From Williamsia sp. 1138 (GTDB taxonomy: Bacteria > Actinomycetota > Actinomycetes > Mycobacteriales > Mycobacteriaceae): a stretch of 64,000 nt of DNA. The notes under the pieces were generated by a model. It saw only the letters and a program-made list of their open reading frames with translations. It was not told the DNA's origin and did no database searches. Numbering within the stretch: position 1 is the stretch's first letter; every line of letters begins with the position of its first letter. Made by a program: the position numbers and the translations under genes. Location of the stretch: contig NZ_MJEJ02000036.1 in the NCBI RefSeq assembly GCF_002095435.2, positions 62,001 to 126,000 of the forward strand, given 5' to 3'. This document shows positions 9,133 to 17,573 of the stretch, piece by piece.

Positions 9133-10458
9133 GTGATGCCCCGTCCTGCTCAACGAGCACGGGTAATAGGAGCCAGGCTGGGGGCGGGCGCTCTGCTCAC
9201 CCTGCTTGCGTCACTCATGTTCGCCGGACTCATGGGCTCAGGTATCGCAGCTGCGGCACCGGCCCCCACCACCGACGACACCGTGCGCGTCTTCGGAACC
9301 CTACGTAATGGTTCCGAACCCGTCGCCGGCGTCAAGGTCGACGCGAAAGACGGGGCCGGCGCGATCGTCGAATCGGCCACCTCGTCGAACACCGGCACCT
9401 GGGAGGTGAACGTCCCGCCGGGCAACTACTCGGTGGTCATCGACAAGACCACGATTCCGGACGGGGTGGAGGTCCAGAAGGACACGGTCGCCGTGGTGGT
9501 GGTCGAGGGATCACCGCGACCGGTCATCTTCTTGTTCGGTGCCGAACGGAGCGCCAACGAGGTGTCCGCGGCGGAGGAGCTGACGCGGCTGACGATCGAC
9601 GGTCTGCGGTTCGGTCTCATCATCGCCATCTGTGGCGTCGGGCTGAGTCTTATCTTCGGTACCACCGGCCTCACCAACTTCGCCCACGGCGAACTGGTGA
9701 CACTCGGCGCCGTGGTCGCCTGGTTCTTCAACGTGAAGATGGGGATTCAGCTGATACCCGCGACGATCCTCGCGATCGTGGTCGGCATCGGCATCGGCAT
9801 CTTGAACGAACTCGGGATCTGGCGGCCGCTGCGGCGACGTCGGTCCGGGCTCATCGCCATGCTCGTCGTCTCGATCGGTCTCGCGCTGGTGATGCGCTAC
9901 CTGATCCTGATCTTCTTCTCCGATCGCGCCGAACCCTTCGACGACTATCAGGTGCAGAAGCAGATCGGTTCGGGCGCCTTCGCCATCACGCCGGTCAACC
10001 TCTGGTGCATCATCATCAGCCTCGTCGTGCTGGTCGCGGTGGCCGTCATGTTGCAGAAGACGCGGATCGGCAAGGCCATGCGCGCCGTGGCCGACAACCG
10101 CGACCTCGCGGCATCGTCGGGTATCAACGTCGACCGTGTCATCTTGTTCGTCTGGGCCATGGCCGGCGGGCTCGCGACACTCGGTGGCGTGCTGTTCGCC
10201 ATGTCCGAGCTCGGCGGGCGCGTTCAGTGGGAGATGGGCTTCAAACTCTTGCTGCTCATGTTCGCGGGCATCACGCTCGGCGGACTCGGTACCGCCTACG
10301 GTGCGCTCCTCGGCTGCGTGATCGTCGGTTTGCTGGTGCAGCTGTCGACGTATTGGATCGATCCCGATCTCAAGTACATCGGTGGCCTGCTGGTTCTGAT
10401 CATCATTCTCACCATCAGACCGCAGGGCATTCTCGGGTCCAAAGCGAGGATCGGCTGA
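9133..10458 (+). CDS. livH: Branched-chain amino-acid ABC importer permease LivH with an N-terminal extracytoplasmic domain
   Basis: A 441-residue fusion. Residues ~10-40 form a signal-like hydrophobic segment. Residues ~48-140 resemble a beta-sandwich of the carboxypeptidase-regulatory or prealbumin-like type (VFGTLRNGSEPVAGVKVDAK, then GTWEVNVPPGNYSVVIDK). From ~155 on it is a normal LivH permease (GLIIAICGVGLSLIFGTTGL, TNFAHGEL, GLGTAYGALLG). The GTG at 9133 is preceded by GGAGG with eight bases spacing; ATG at 9136 is an alternative. It begins a livH-livM-livG-livF operon with tiny gaps or overlaps. The true substrate could be amino acids, amides or urea-like compounds. Confidence 0.92.
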   Translation: MMPRPAQRARVIGARLGAGALLTLLASLMFAGLMGSGIAAAAPAPTTDDTVRVFGTLRNGSEPVAGVKVDAKDGAGAIVESATSSNTGTWEVNVPPGNYSVVIDKTTIPDGVEVQKDTVAVVVVEGSPRPVIFLFGAERSANEVSAAEELTRLTIDGLRFGLIIAICGVGLSLIFGTTGLTNFAHGELVTLGAVVAWFFNVKMGIQLIPATILAIVVGIGIGILNELGIWRPLRRRRSGLIAMLVVSIGLALVMRYLILIFFSDRAEPFDDYQVQKQIGSGAFAITPVNLWCIIISLVVLVAVAVMLQKTRIGKAMRAVADNRDLAASSGINVDRVILFVWAMAGGLATLGGVLFAMSELGGRVQWEMGFKLLLLMFAGITLGGLGTAYGALLGCVIVGLLVQLSTYWIDPDLKYIGGLLVLIIILTIRPQGILGSKARIG

Positions 10459-10461
10459 CAC

Positions 10462-11451
10462 ATGGACATCATTTCCGCACTTCAGATCTCGATCGCCCAG
10501 TTGGTCGGTCCGTCAGCGATCTTCTACGCGCTGCTGGCCATCGGCCTCAACCTGCACTTCGGCTACGCCGGACTGCTCAACTTCGGTCAGATCGGCTTTG
10601 CCCTGCTCGGTGCGTACGGCGTGGGCATCATGGCCGACAACTACGACCAACCTCTATGGATCGGCGCCATCGTCGGCATCGTCGCGGCCGGGGTCTTGGC
10701 CCTGGTACTCGGCTTCCCCACCCTGCGGCTGCGGGCGGACTATCTCGCGATCGTGACGATCGCCGCCTCGGAAATCCTGCGTCTGGTGTTCCGGTCGACC
10801 GCCGCCGACGATCTGACCCACTCCACCAACGGCATCTTCGGATACGCCTCTGGCTTCTTCGAGTACAGCCCGTTCGACAACGGCAAGCAGTACGACTTCT
10901 TCGGAGTGAAGTTCCAGGGCACCGACCTGTGGGCGATGGTGGTCGGCTGGGCGATCGTGCTGTTGCTCTGCCTGCTGGTCTGGCTCCTGGTCCGCAGCCC
11001 GTGGGGTCGCGTACTCAAGGCCGTCCGTGAGGACGAGGACGCCGCCCGCTCGCTCGGTAAGAACGCCTACTTCTACAAGATGCAGGCCCTGATCCTCGGT
11101 GGCTGCATCGGCGGTATCGCAGGCGTCTACAACGCATTGCAGACGCAGTCGATCAACCCCGACTTCTATTCGACGGCCCAGACGTTCTTCGCCTACGGAG
11201 CGCTCATTCTCGGTGGCGCGGCAACAGTCTTCGGTCCCGTGGTCGGAGCCATGCTCTTCTGGTTCCTGCTGGCGATCCCCGATGCACTGCTGCGGCAGGT
11301 CACCTCCGGTCCCGACGCGTGGTTCGACCTGAGCCAACAGCAGGTCGGCGCCATCCGCTACGTCTTGTTGGGACTGGCGATAGCCCTGATGATGGTCTTC
11401 AGACCGCAAGGAATTCTGGGCAACAAGCGGGAGGTGCAGCTCGATGCCTGA
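10462..11451 (+). CDS. livM: Branched-chain amino-acid ABC importer permease LivM
   Basis: Second membrane permease of the importer, 329 residues, about eight to ten hydrophobic helices. Family signatures are visible: ALLAIGLNLHFGYAGLLNFG, the LRLRADYLAIVTIAASEI loop and the cytoplasmic VREDEDAARSLGKN stretch that contacts the ATPases. It ends with RPQGILG, as LivM proteins usually do. The start lies three bases after the livH stop, and its end overlaps livG by eight bases, so all four genes are probably co-translated. Confidence 0.94.
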   Translation: MDIISALQISIAQLVGPSAIFYALLAIGLNLHFGYAGLLNFGQIGFALLGAYGVGIMADNYDQPLWIGAIVGIVAAGVLALVLGFPTLRLRADYLAIVTIAASEILRLVFRSTAADDLTHSTNGIFGYASGFFEYSPFDNGKQYDFFGVKFQGTDLWAMVVGWAIVLLLCLLVWLLVRSPWGRVLKAVREDEDAARSLGKNAYFYKMQALILGGCIGGIAGVYNALQTQSINPDFYSTAQTFFAYGALILGGAATVFGPVVGAMLFWFLLAIPDALLRQVTSGPDAWFDLSQQQVGAIRYVLLGLAIALMMVFRPQGILGNKREVQLDA

Positions 11452-12559
11452 CGGACGCCACGTGAAAGACGGAGACAACTCCGGCGAGCCCGACCTGAGC
11501 GTCGACTCGGCCACCCTCAGCACGGAGGCGGCACCGGCCACGCTGGCGGAATTGAAGGTGCTCGGCGCGGAAGAACGTGCGGCGATCTTCGCCGACGTGA
11601 GTCCGGAAGCCGGTTCCAGCAAGCCCGATCCGATCATCACCGTCGACGGAATCACCCGTACCTTCGGTGGTCTCAAGGCTGTTGATGTGCACCACCTGGA
11701 GATCCAGCGCGGCTGCATCACCGGTCTGATCGGACCCAACGGTGCCGGCAAGACCACGTTCTTCAACCTCATCACCGGTTTCGACAAACCTGACACCGGC
11801 ACCTGGGAGCTGAATGGTCACCCGATGGGACGGGTTGTGCCACACAAGGTTGCGCGCAACGGCATGGTTCGGACCTTCCAGCTGACCAAGGCACTGTCAA
11901 AGCTCTCGGTGCTCGACAATGTTCGCCTCGGCGCCCGCCACCAGAAGGGTGAGCACATGTTCGCGGCGCTCGCGCCCTGGGTCTGGCGCAAGCAGGAGGC
12001 CGAAACGACCGAGCGCGCGTATGAATTGCTCAAACGTTTCAAGCTCGACGCCAAGGCCGACGACTACGCCGGTTCGCTGTCGGGTGGTCAGCGCAAGCTC
12101 CTGGAGATGGCACGTGCGTTGATGACCAATCCCGAGGTCGTCATGCTCGACGAGCCCATGGCCGGCGTGAACCCTGCGCTGACCCAGAGCCTGCTCGAAC
12201 ACATCAAGTCGTTGCGCGACGAGGGCATGAGTGTGGTGTTCGTCGAACACGACATGGACGTCATCCGCGACATCAGCGACTGGGTGGTGGTGATGGCACA
12301 GGGCAAGGTGATCGCAGAGTCACTCCCCGAGCGCCTCGGCGACAATGAAGCAGTCGTGGACGCCTATCTCGGTGGCCATCACGATCAGGCGCTCGAATTC
12401 GACGCCGACGGCAACCCCGTCGGCGAAACGGCGGCGCTGGCCGAAGAGGTCGAAGCCGCCATGGAACAGACCCTGAAGGCAGGCGGCGACCTGTCCGAAC
12501 CGATCGTCCCCACACGGGACACACCTCAGGGCAACACGGACAGAAAGGACAAGGCATGA
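11444..12559 (+). CDS. livG: Branched-chain amino-acid ABC importer ATP-binding protein LivG
   Basis: Cytoplasmic ATPase of the importer, 371 residues. It has Walker A GPNGAGKTT, signature LSGGQRKLLEMARALM, Walker B VVMLDEPMAGVNP and the switch histidine in FVEHDMDVI. It carries an acidic N-terminal extension of about 60 residues and a ~60-residue C-terminal tail that most LivG proteins lack; both look disordered. The family partners with LivF to drive LivH/LivM. It overlaps livM at its start and livF at its end (ATGA). Confidence 0.94.
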   Translation: MPDGRHVKDGDNSGEPDLSVDSATLSTEAAPATLAELKVLGAEERAAIFADVSPEAGSSKPDPIITVDGITRTFGGLKAVDVHHLEIQRGCITGLIGPNGAGKTTFFNLITGFDKPDTGTWELNGHPMGRVVPHKVARNGMVRTFQLTKALSKLSVLDNVRLGARHQKGEHMFAALAPWVWRKQEAETTERAYELLKRFKLDAKADDYAGSLSGGQRKLLEMARALMTNPEVVMLDEPMAGVNPALTQSLLEHIKSLRDEGMSVVFVEHDMDVIRDISDWVVVMAQGKVIAESLPERLGDNEAVVDAYLGGHHDQALEFDADGNPVGETAALAEEVEAAMEQTLKAGGDLSEPIVPTRDTPQGNTDRKDKA

Positions 12560-13392
12560 GCGGTCCCGACATGTCCAAATCGACCACAGCACAACCGGAT
12601 AAAGAACTGACGCACGCCGAACTGGCCGCGACTCCCGAGGTGCACCGCGAGCAGGCCGTCAACGCGCTGCTGCGTGCCGACGACATCACCGCCGGCTATC
12701 TGCCTGGGATCAACATTCTCGAGGAGTGCAACTTCTACCTCGACGACGGCGAGATCGTCGGCATCATCGGTCCCAACGGTGCCGGTAAATCGACGTTGCT
12801 CAAGACGCTGTTCGGGTTGATTCCCGTGCGCGTGGGAGCGGTCAGTTTGCGCGGGGAGAACATCACCTCCGCCAAGGCTCACGTACTGGTGACCAAAGGC
12901 GTCGGCTACGTGCCCCAGACGCTGAACGTCTTTCCGGCACTGACCATCGAAGAAAATCTCGAGATGGGGATCTACCTGCGCCCGAAGAAGTTCAACGAGC
13001 GCTTCGACTTCGTATCCGAACTCTTCCCGTTGCTGTCCGAGCGCCGCAAGGTCAAGGCAGGCGCGTTGTCCGGTGGCGAACGTCAGATGGTCGCCATGGG
13101 CCGCGCGTTGATGATGGAGCCGTCGGTGCTGCTGCTCGACGAGCCTTCGGCCGGGCTGTCGCCGATGTTCCAGGACGAGGTCTTCATCCGCATCAAGAAG
13201 ATCAACGCCACCGGCGTCTCGGTGATCCTGGTGGAGCAGAATGCCCGGCGGTGCCTGCAGATCTGCGACCGCGGGTACGTGCTCGATCAGGGTCGCAACG
13301 CCTACACCGACACCGGATTGAACCTCGCCAACGACCCGAAGATCATCGAGCTGTACCTGGGCACCCTCGCCGGAAGCTCTGAAAAGAAGTAA
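12556..13392 (+). CDS. livF: Branched-chain amino-acid ABC importer ATP-binding protein LivF
   Basis: Second ATPase, 278 residues, with Walker A GPNGAGKSTLLKTLFGL, signature LSGGERQMVAMGRALM, Walker B VLLLDEPSAGLSP and H-loop region VILVEQNARRCLQ (Gln-Asn-Ala, as is normal for LivF). A polar N-terminal extension of about 40 residues precedes the first strand. The ATG overlaps the livG stop by four bases. A strong hairpin terminator follows the stop codon, closing the operon. Confidence 0.94.
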   Translation: MSGPDMSKSTTAQPDKELTHAELAATPEVHREQAVNALLRADDITAGYLPGINILEECNFYLDDGEIVGIIGPNGAGKSTLLKTLFGLIPVRVGAVSLRGENITSAKAHVLVTKGVGYVPQTLNVFPALTIEENLEMGIYLRPKKFNERFDFVSELFPLLSERRKVKAGALSGGERQMVAMGRALMMEPSVLLLDEPSAGLSPMFQDEVFIRIKKINATGVSVILVEQNARRCLQICDRGYVLDQGRNAYTDTGLNLANDPKIIELYLGTLAGSSEKK

Positions 13393-13416
13393 TTCACAGC
13401 GCCTCTCGAGCCCACA

Positions 13417-13449
13417 CACCCGCATCCGCCTGACGGATGCGGGTGTTTT
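13417..13449 (+). terminator. Rho-independent-like terminator after livF
   Basis: A perfect 12-base-pair stem (CACCCGCATCCG pairing with CGGATGCGGGTG) closes a five-base loop and is followed by TTTT. It lies 24 bases after the livF stop codon and should end the livHMGF transcript. Confidence 0.85.
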
Positions 13450-13498
13450 GGTGTTATCACGCCGCCTGAAGTCGGAGGAACTGTGACTCGCCAACGCA

Positions 13499-13530
13499 AG
13501 AGGGCCCGGACCTTGCGGTCCGGACCCTCT
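13499..13530 (-). terminator. Hairpin terminator for livK
   Basis: A 14-position stem with one mismatch (AGAGGG..CCGGACC against GGTCCGG..CCCTCT) and a TTGC loop lies 31 bases past the livK stop. The T-tract on the livK strand is short (TCTTG), so it may be only partly intrinsic. Together with the livF hairpin it insulates the two convergent units. Confidence 0.65.
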
Positions 13531-13561
13531 CGTGTGCGTTCAGTTATCCGATGTCAGGACA

Positions 13562-14881
13562 TCAGTTGTCTGAAACCACCTTGTAGTCGGCGACCGGATC
13601 GATCGTCTTGTTGTTGGCGTCGAACTCGAGAACGCCGTACGAGCCGATGGACGGCTCGCCTGCGGTCACGAATGCGAGTTCACCGGTGACACCGTCATAG
13701 TCGATGTCGGTGCCCGCCTTGACCAGTGCCAAGCACTCGGCGTACGTGGTGCACTTGGTGCCGTCCTTGGTCACGCCGTTGATCTCCGAAGCGATCGACA
13801 TACCGTTGGTCGACTTGGCGATCTCCGCAGCGAGAGCAGAGATGACGGTGGCGTCATAACTCTCCTGTGCGTAGTTGAAGTCGATCAGGGCCGGGTCGAC
13901 TGCCTTGAGCCGGGCTGCGAAGTCCGGTCCCAGCGCGGTCAGCGGTGTGGTGCCCTTCATGCCCTCGAGAATGCCGGGTCCGACAGACTCACCCAGAGCG
14001 TTGCCCATGTTGCCGTCGACGCCGAAGACCAGCTTGTCCTTCGGTCCGATCTGGACCTCGTTCATGCGGGTGATGATCTTGGCGCTCTCCTCGAACCCGA
14101 TGACAGCGATGCCGTCCGGATTGAAGTTCTTCACCTGGTCGACTTCAGCGTTGAACGACTGCGCGTTGGGGTCGTAGATGATCTTCTGAATCTGATCCGA
14201 CGGGATGCCGGCGGCCTCGAGGTCGGCGATGGTGTTCTCGGCGAGACCGGTTCCGTAGGGGTCGTTCATTGCCAGGATGGAGACGCGCTGGACGCCACCC
14301 TCAGCGATCACCTGGGCCAGGGCCTGGGCCTGCAGCGTGTCGGCAGGGGCTGTACGGAAGTACATGCCCTTGTCCTTGTAGCAGGTGAACTCGTCCGAGG
14401 TGTTGGCCGGCGAGAACATGACTGCTCCGGCGCTGGCGATCTTGTCGATGACCTTCAGGGACACCGAGGAGGACGCTGCACCGATGATGACCTGGGTGCC
14501 GGCCGCGAGCTCGCGGTCGACGGTGGCGCTCGCGGTGTCCGTGGTGGTGTCGCCGGAGTCGCCGTTGACTTCTTCAACGGGCTTGTCCAGCACACCGCCT
14601 GCGGCGTTGATGTCGTTGACCGCCAGCGTGACACCCGCGAACTCGGGCGGGCCGAGGAACGCCAGGCTGCCGGTGGCAGGAAGCAAGGTGCCGATCTTCA
14701 GGGGATTCGTGCTGACCGGGCCGGGGGTGGCCTGGTCGACGTTGTCGCCGCAATCTGCGGTGGCTGTCGTGGTCTCGCTCGACGACGAATCTTCGGAATC
14801 GTCTGAGCTGCTACACCCGGCCAAGGCCAAGGCGGCAACAGCCGCTGCGACTGTTCCCCTCAAGAGATATCTGTGGGCCAT
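13562..14881 (-). CDS. livK: Branched-chain amino-acid ABC importer substrate-binding lipoprotein
   Basis: Extracytoplasmic solute-binding protein, 439 residues, type I periplasmic-binding fold. The signal peptide ends in a lipobox (LALAGC, Cys23), so it should be a lipid-anchored lipoprotein; a Ser/Thr/Glu-rich linker follows. The mature part begins with LKIGTLLPATGSLAFLGPPE, standard for the LivK/AmiC family, and includes VIIGAASSSVSLKVID and MNDPYGTGLAENT. ATG at 14881 has GAGGAG seven bases upstream. It lies convergent to the permease-ATPase operon and has its own promoter. Confidence 0.93.
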   Translation of the reverse strand: MAHRYLLRGTVAAAVAALALAGCSSSDDSEDSSSSETTTATADCGDNVDQATPGPVSTNPLKIGTLLPATGSLAFLGPPEFAGVTLAVNDINAAGGVLDKPVEEVNGDSGDTTTDTASATVDRELAAGTQVIIGAASSSVSLKVIDKIASAGAVMFSPANTSDEFTCYKDKGMYFRTAPADTLQAQALAQVIAEGGVQRVSILAMNDPYGTGLAENTIADLEAAGIPSDQIQKIIYDPNAQSFNAEVDQVKNFNPDGIAVIGFEESAKIITRMNEVQIGPKDKLVFGVDGNMGNALGESVGPGILEGMKGTTPLTALGPDFAARLKAVDPALIDFNYAQESYDATVISALAAEIAKSTNGMSIASEINGVTKDGTKCTTYAECLALVKAGTDIDYDGVTGELAFVTAGEPSIGSYGVLEFDANNKTIDPVADYKVVSDN

Positions 14882-15123
14882 CAATATTCTCCTCGCGGTA
14901 AATCACTCGAGCGCGGCGCGACTTTACGACGCATACGACCGCCACTCGCTCGGGTAAAGCTAGCGCGATCGTGTTGCCCAGGAGTAACGTTCGTGAAACT
15001 CAGAGCACGTCCGCGCAGGCTGTGACCAGATCGAGACCAACGGGTTGTTGCGGCTGTCGCAACAGGGCCAGACGTGTCCACTCCCGAGCCCACAAGAATT
15101 CTGTTAAAGCATTGTCCGGCAGG

Positions 15124-15753
15124 CTATTTGGCCTTGGCGCCCAAAGTCTCGATGACCACTTCAGCAACCGCCTTCATGGTGGTCCTTCGATCCATTGCCG
15201 CGCGCTGAATCCACTTGAAGGCCTCAGGTTCGGTAAATGCATGCGTCTGCATCAATATGCCCTTGGCGCGTTCGACCAATTTGCGGATCTCCAGACGCTC
15301 CGTCAGATCTGCAACGTCGGCCTCGAGCAGATGGAGCTCGGTGTAGCGACTGACCGCCACCTCGATCGCCGGAACCAGGTCGGCCTTCGTGAACGGTTTC
15401 ACCAGGTAAGCCATCGCGCCGGCATCACGCGCCTTCTCCACGAACTCACGCTGACTGAACGCGGTCAGCATCACGACCGCCGACAACCGCTTGCTCGCGA
15501 TCTCTGCGGCCGCATCAATACCGTCACGCACCGGCATCTTGACGTCCATGATCACCAGGTCGGGCCGGAGCTCCTCGGTGAGGTCGACGGCCACCTGACC
15601 GTTCGGGGCCTCCCCCACGACGTCGTAGCCCTCTTCTCGGAGCATCTCGATGAGATCCATCCGGATGAGCGAGTCATCCTCGGCGACCAGAACCCGTCGC
15701 GTCGTGGGTGTCGACCCCTCTGTCTCGGCTGCGCTTGCGTCCGTCGTCGCCAT
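15124..15753 (-). CDS. pdtaR: ANTAR-domain response regulator PdtaR
   Basis: A 209-residue RNA-binding response regulator. The receiver domain (VLVAEDDSLIRMDLIEML, phospho-acceptor in VIMDVKMPVRDG, later VMLTAF and YLVKPF) is followed by an ANTAR domain that binds paired hairpins in target transcripts to prevent termination (LVERAKGILMQTHAFTEPEA). It resembles Rv1626 closely in length and sequence, and as in mycobacteria a tRNA gene lies next to it. Start 15753 has GGAGG eight bases upstream; the reading up to 15873 lacks support. The cognate PdtaS kinase is not in the window. Confidence 0.94.
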   Translation of the reverse strand: MATTDASAAETEGSTPTTRRVLVAEDDSLIRMDLIEMLREEGYDVVGEAPNGQVAVDLTEELRPDLVIMDVKMPVRDGIDAAAEIASKRLSAVVMLTAFSQREFVEKARDAGAMAYLVKPFTKADLVPAIEVAVSRYTELHLLEADVADLTERLEIRKLVERAKGILMQTHAFTEPEAFKWIQRAAMDRRTTMKAVAEVVIETLGAKAK

Positions 15754-15897
15754 CGGTCCCACCTCCACATTGAAATGCCTGCCCACTGGCACGGGCGACC
15801 GGAGTTTCACCCCCGCCACACGCACCACGATAGGACGCAACAGTACCGGTTGGATTCTCACCGGGCGCGTCATCTAAAGTGACCTCTGCAGGAAGAC

Positions 15898-15971
15898 GCC
15901 CCCGTAGCCCAATTGGCAGAGGCAACGGATTCAAAACCCGTCCAGTGTCAGTTCGAGTCTGACCGGGGGCA
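15898..15971 (+). tRNA. tRNA with anticodon CAA, leucine by anticodon but with a short variable loop
   Basis: A full cloverleaf folds by hand: a seven-pair acceptor (GCCCCCG with CGGGGGC), a D arm closed by GCC/GGC, a T arm GTCAG-TTCGAGT-CTGAC and an anticodon loop TTCAAAA giving CAA at 15932-15934. The variable loop is only five bases, unlike normal class II leucine tRNAs. The pair closing the anticodon loop is A-C. CCA is not fully encoded (A73 is followed by CCG). M. tuberculosis has a similar 'leuX' next to Rv1626, as I recall. Divergent from pdtaR. Confidence 0.85.
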
Positions 15972-16046
15972 CCGAGCAGCCTCTATGCCGCAACCCGCTT
16001 CATGTCCCCTGCAGTACTCCTCGATCCCCCATCAGCGCTCGCCGCC

Positions 16047-16062
16047 GCGTTCCGCGGAACGC
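16047..16062. repeat. 16-base palindrome upstream of the DUF222-HNH gene
   Basis: GCGTTCCGCGGAACGC is a perfect palindrome. The same 16-mer with a single base change occurs directly after the HNH gene (17543-17558). With the preceding CC bases, 17 of 18 positions agree. The pair brackets the gene like the ends of a mobile unit or its target duplication. Confidence 0.75.
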
Positions 16063-16135
16063 ATCAGAAGCTCTTTGTCGGTGGGTCCGGATACTGTCAC
16101 CGCAGAACTGAATCAGGGGTCATCAGGGGGCAGAA

Positions 16136-17539
16136 GTGTCGGTCAACGCAAGCGAGTCACAACCGTTCAGAGTGGTGGACGGGTCGTCGAACATCTTCGA
16201 CACAGCCGATCCCGCAGGGTTGTCGGACGTTCAACTCACTGAACGAGTCGTCGGATACGCCAGTCAGATCGCGGCCCTGACCGCGCAGTTCTTCGACCTG
16301 CTCGTCGAGTTCGACAACCGTGGAGTATGGAACGGCGAAGGAATCCGTTCCTGCCCACAATGGCTCTCCTGGCGCACCGGACTGTCCTTACGCACCGCCC
16401 AAGACCACCTGCGCATCGCCCATGCACTCACCGAACTGCCACACCTGCACACCGCATTCCACGACGGACGACTGTCGTACTCGAAAGTTCGCGCACTGAC
16501 CCGCGTCGCCACCATCGACCGCGAACAAGAACTGCTGTCAGTAGCGCTGTCAGCAACGGCGGCACAGGTCGAGCACCTCGTTCGATCCATCAAACACGTC
16601 GACCACCGCGACGACGACAGCGCAGCGAAACCAGCCGAATCCGACGCCCGGTGGCGGTGGAACGACGACGGAACACTGTCGGTGACCATGCGGCTGCGAC
16701 CCATCGACGGCGCCCGACTTCTCGCCGGCATCGTGCGCAGTGAATACGAACGCACCCGCACCAGCGACGATCCTGATCTTCCTACGGAAGTCCCAGACAG
16801 GGCGCCCACCGATACCGCTACGCCGAAACCAGATCTCTGGCGGCACGTGCCCTCCAACATCGCCGAGGCGGTCGTCGCAATGGCCGACTCGGTCGCGACC
16901 ATGATCGACATGCCCGAGTTCGCGCCCGGAGCCGAAATCGTGATCCACACCGACGACGAGGACGCCGAGACCGAACCGCACCTCGACGGCGGCCCGGCGC
17001 TCTCGGAAACCGAAACAGATGAGGCGGCATGCGGTGGATCGACACGCACCGTCAGACACCGGCGCAACAAGACCGGCACATGGGGTGTGGCGATGACCTG
17101 GGGTCGCAAACGCCGCCTACCCACCCGGTCATTGCTCCGCGCGCTTTTCGAACGAGACCGCGGATGCCGGCACCCCGGCTGCGGTCGCACCCGACACCTA
17201 CACGCCCACCACGTCCGCTTCTGGCGCAACGGCGGCACCACCGACCCGGACAACCTGATCCTGTTGTGCTCTACCCACCACCGCGCACTCCACACCGGCG
17301 AGTTCACCATCACCGCACTCGGACACCAGCGGTTCACCTTCCACCGCACCGACGGCACGGTGATAGAGACCGCGCCGGCCACAACAACTCCCACCGGCTG
17401 GCAAGCCAACCCCGCCATCGCACAAGACGCAGTCGAACCCGTCGGCGGCGGACGCCTCGACCTCGGCTACACCACCGAAGTCCTCTACGCCATCTGGGAA
17501 CGGCGCACCGCACAACACGAACAACACATCGCCGCCTGA
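16136..17539 (+). CDS. DUF222 / HNH endonuclease-domain protein (13E12 repeat family)
   Basis: A 467-residue protein: an N-terminal DUF222 helical domain (~20-330), then an HNH domain near residues 345-390 with CRHPGCGRTRHLHAHHV, DNLILLCSTHHRALH, where the two cysteines and histidines form the metal site. The family includes REP13E12 repeats of M. tuberculosis and is present in many copies in actinobacteria; DNA cleavage is likely, but mobility is unproven. The GTG start is preceded by GGGGG with good spacing. Matching palindromes lie 74 bases before the start and 4 bases after the stop. Confidence 0.9.
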   Translation: MSVNASESQPFRVVDGSSNIFDTADPAGLSDVQLTERVVGYASQIAALTAQFFDLLVEFDNRGVWNGEGIRSCPQWLSWRTGLSLRTAQDHLRIAHALTELPHLHTAFHDGRLSYSKVRALTRVATIDREQELLSVALSATAAQVEHLVRSIKHVDHRDDDSAAKPAESDARWRWNDDGTLSVTMRLRPIDGARLLAGIVRSEYERTRTSDDPDLPTEVPDRAPTDTATPKPDLWRHVPSNIAEAVVAMADSVATMIDMPEFAPGAEIVIHTDDEDAETEPHLDGGPALSETETDEAACGGSTRTVRHRRNKTGTWGVAMTWGRKRRLPTRSLLRALFERDRGCRHPGCGRTRHLHAHHVRFWRNGGTTDPDNLILLCSTHHRALHTGEFTITALGHQRFTFHRTDGTVIETAPATTTPTGWQANPAIAQDAVEPVGGGRLDLGYTTEVLYAIWERRTAQHEQHIAA

Positions 17540-17542
17540 CCG

Positions 17543-17558
17543 CGCTCCGCGGAACGCT
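17543..17558. repeat. Near-palindrome downstream of the DUF222-HNH gene
   Basis: GCGCTCCGCGGAACGC begins four bases after the HNH stop codon and differs at one position from the palindrome upstream of the gene. The change breaks one symmetric pair, as would happen if one copy had drifted. Confidence 0.75.
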
Positions 17559-17573
17559 TTGGCCCTGCCGATT

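Noticed and set aside
10654-11802. 382-residue open frame on the minus strand
   Set aside because: Antisense to livM and livG; no motif or ribosome site.
16264-17418. 384-residue open frame on the minus strand
   Set aside because: Antisense to the DUF222-HNH gene, whose own frame has clear domains and a good ribosome site.
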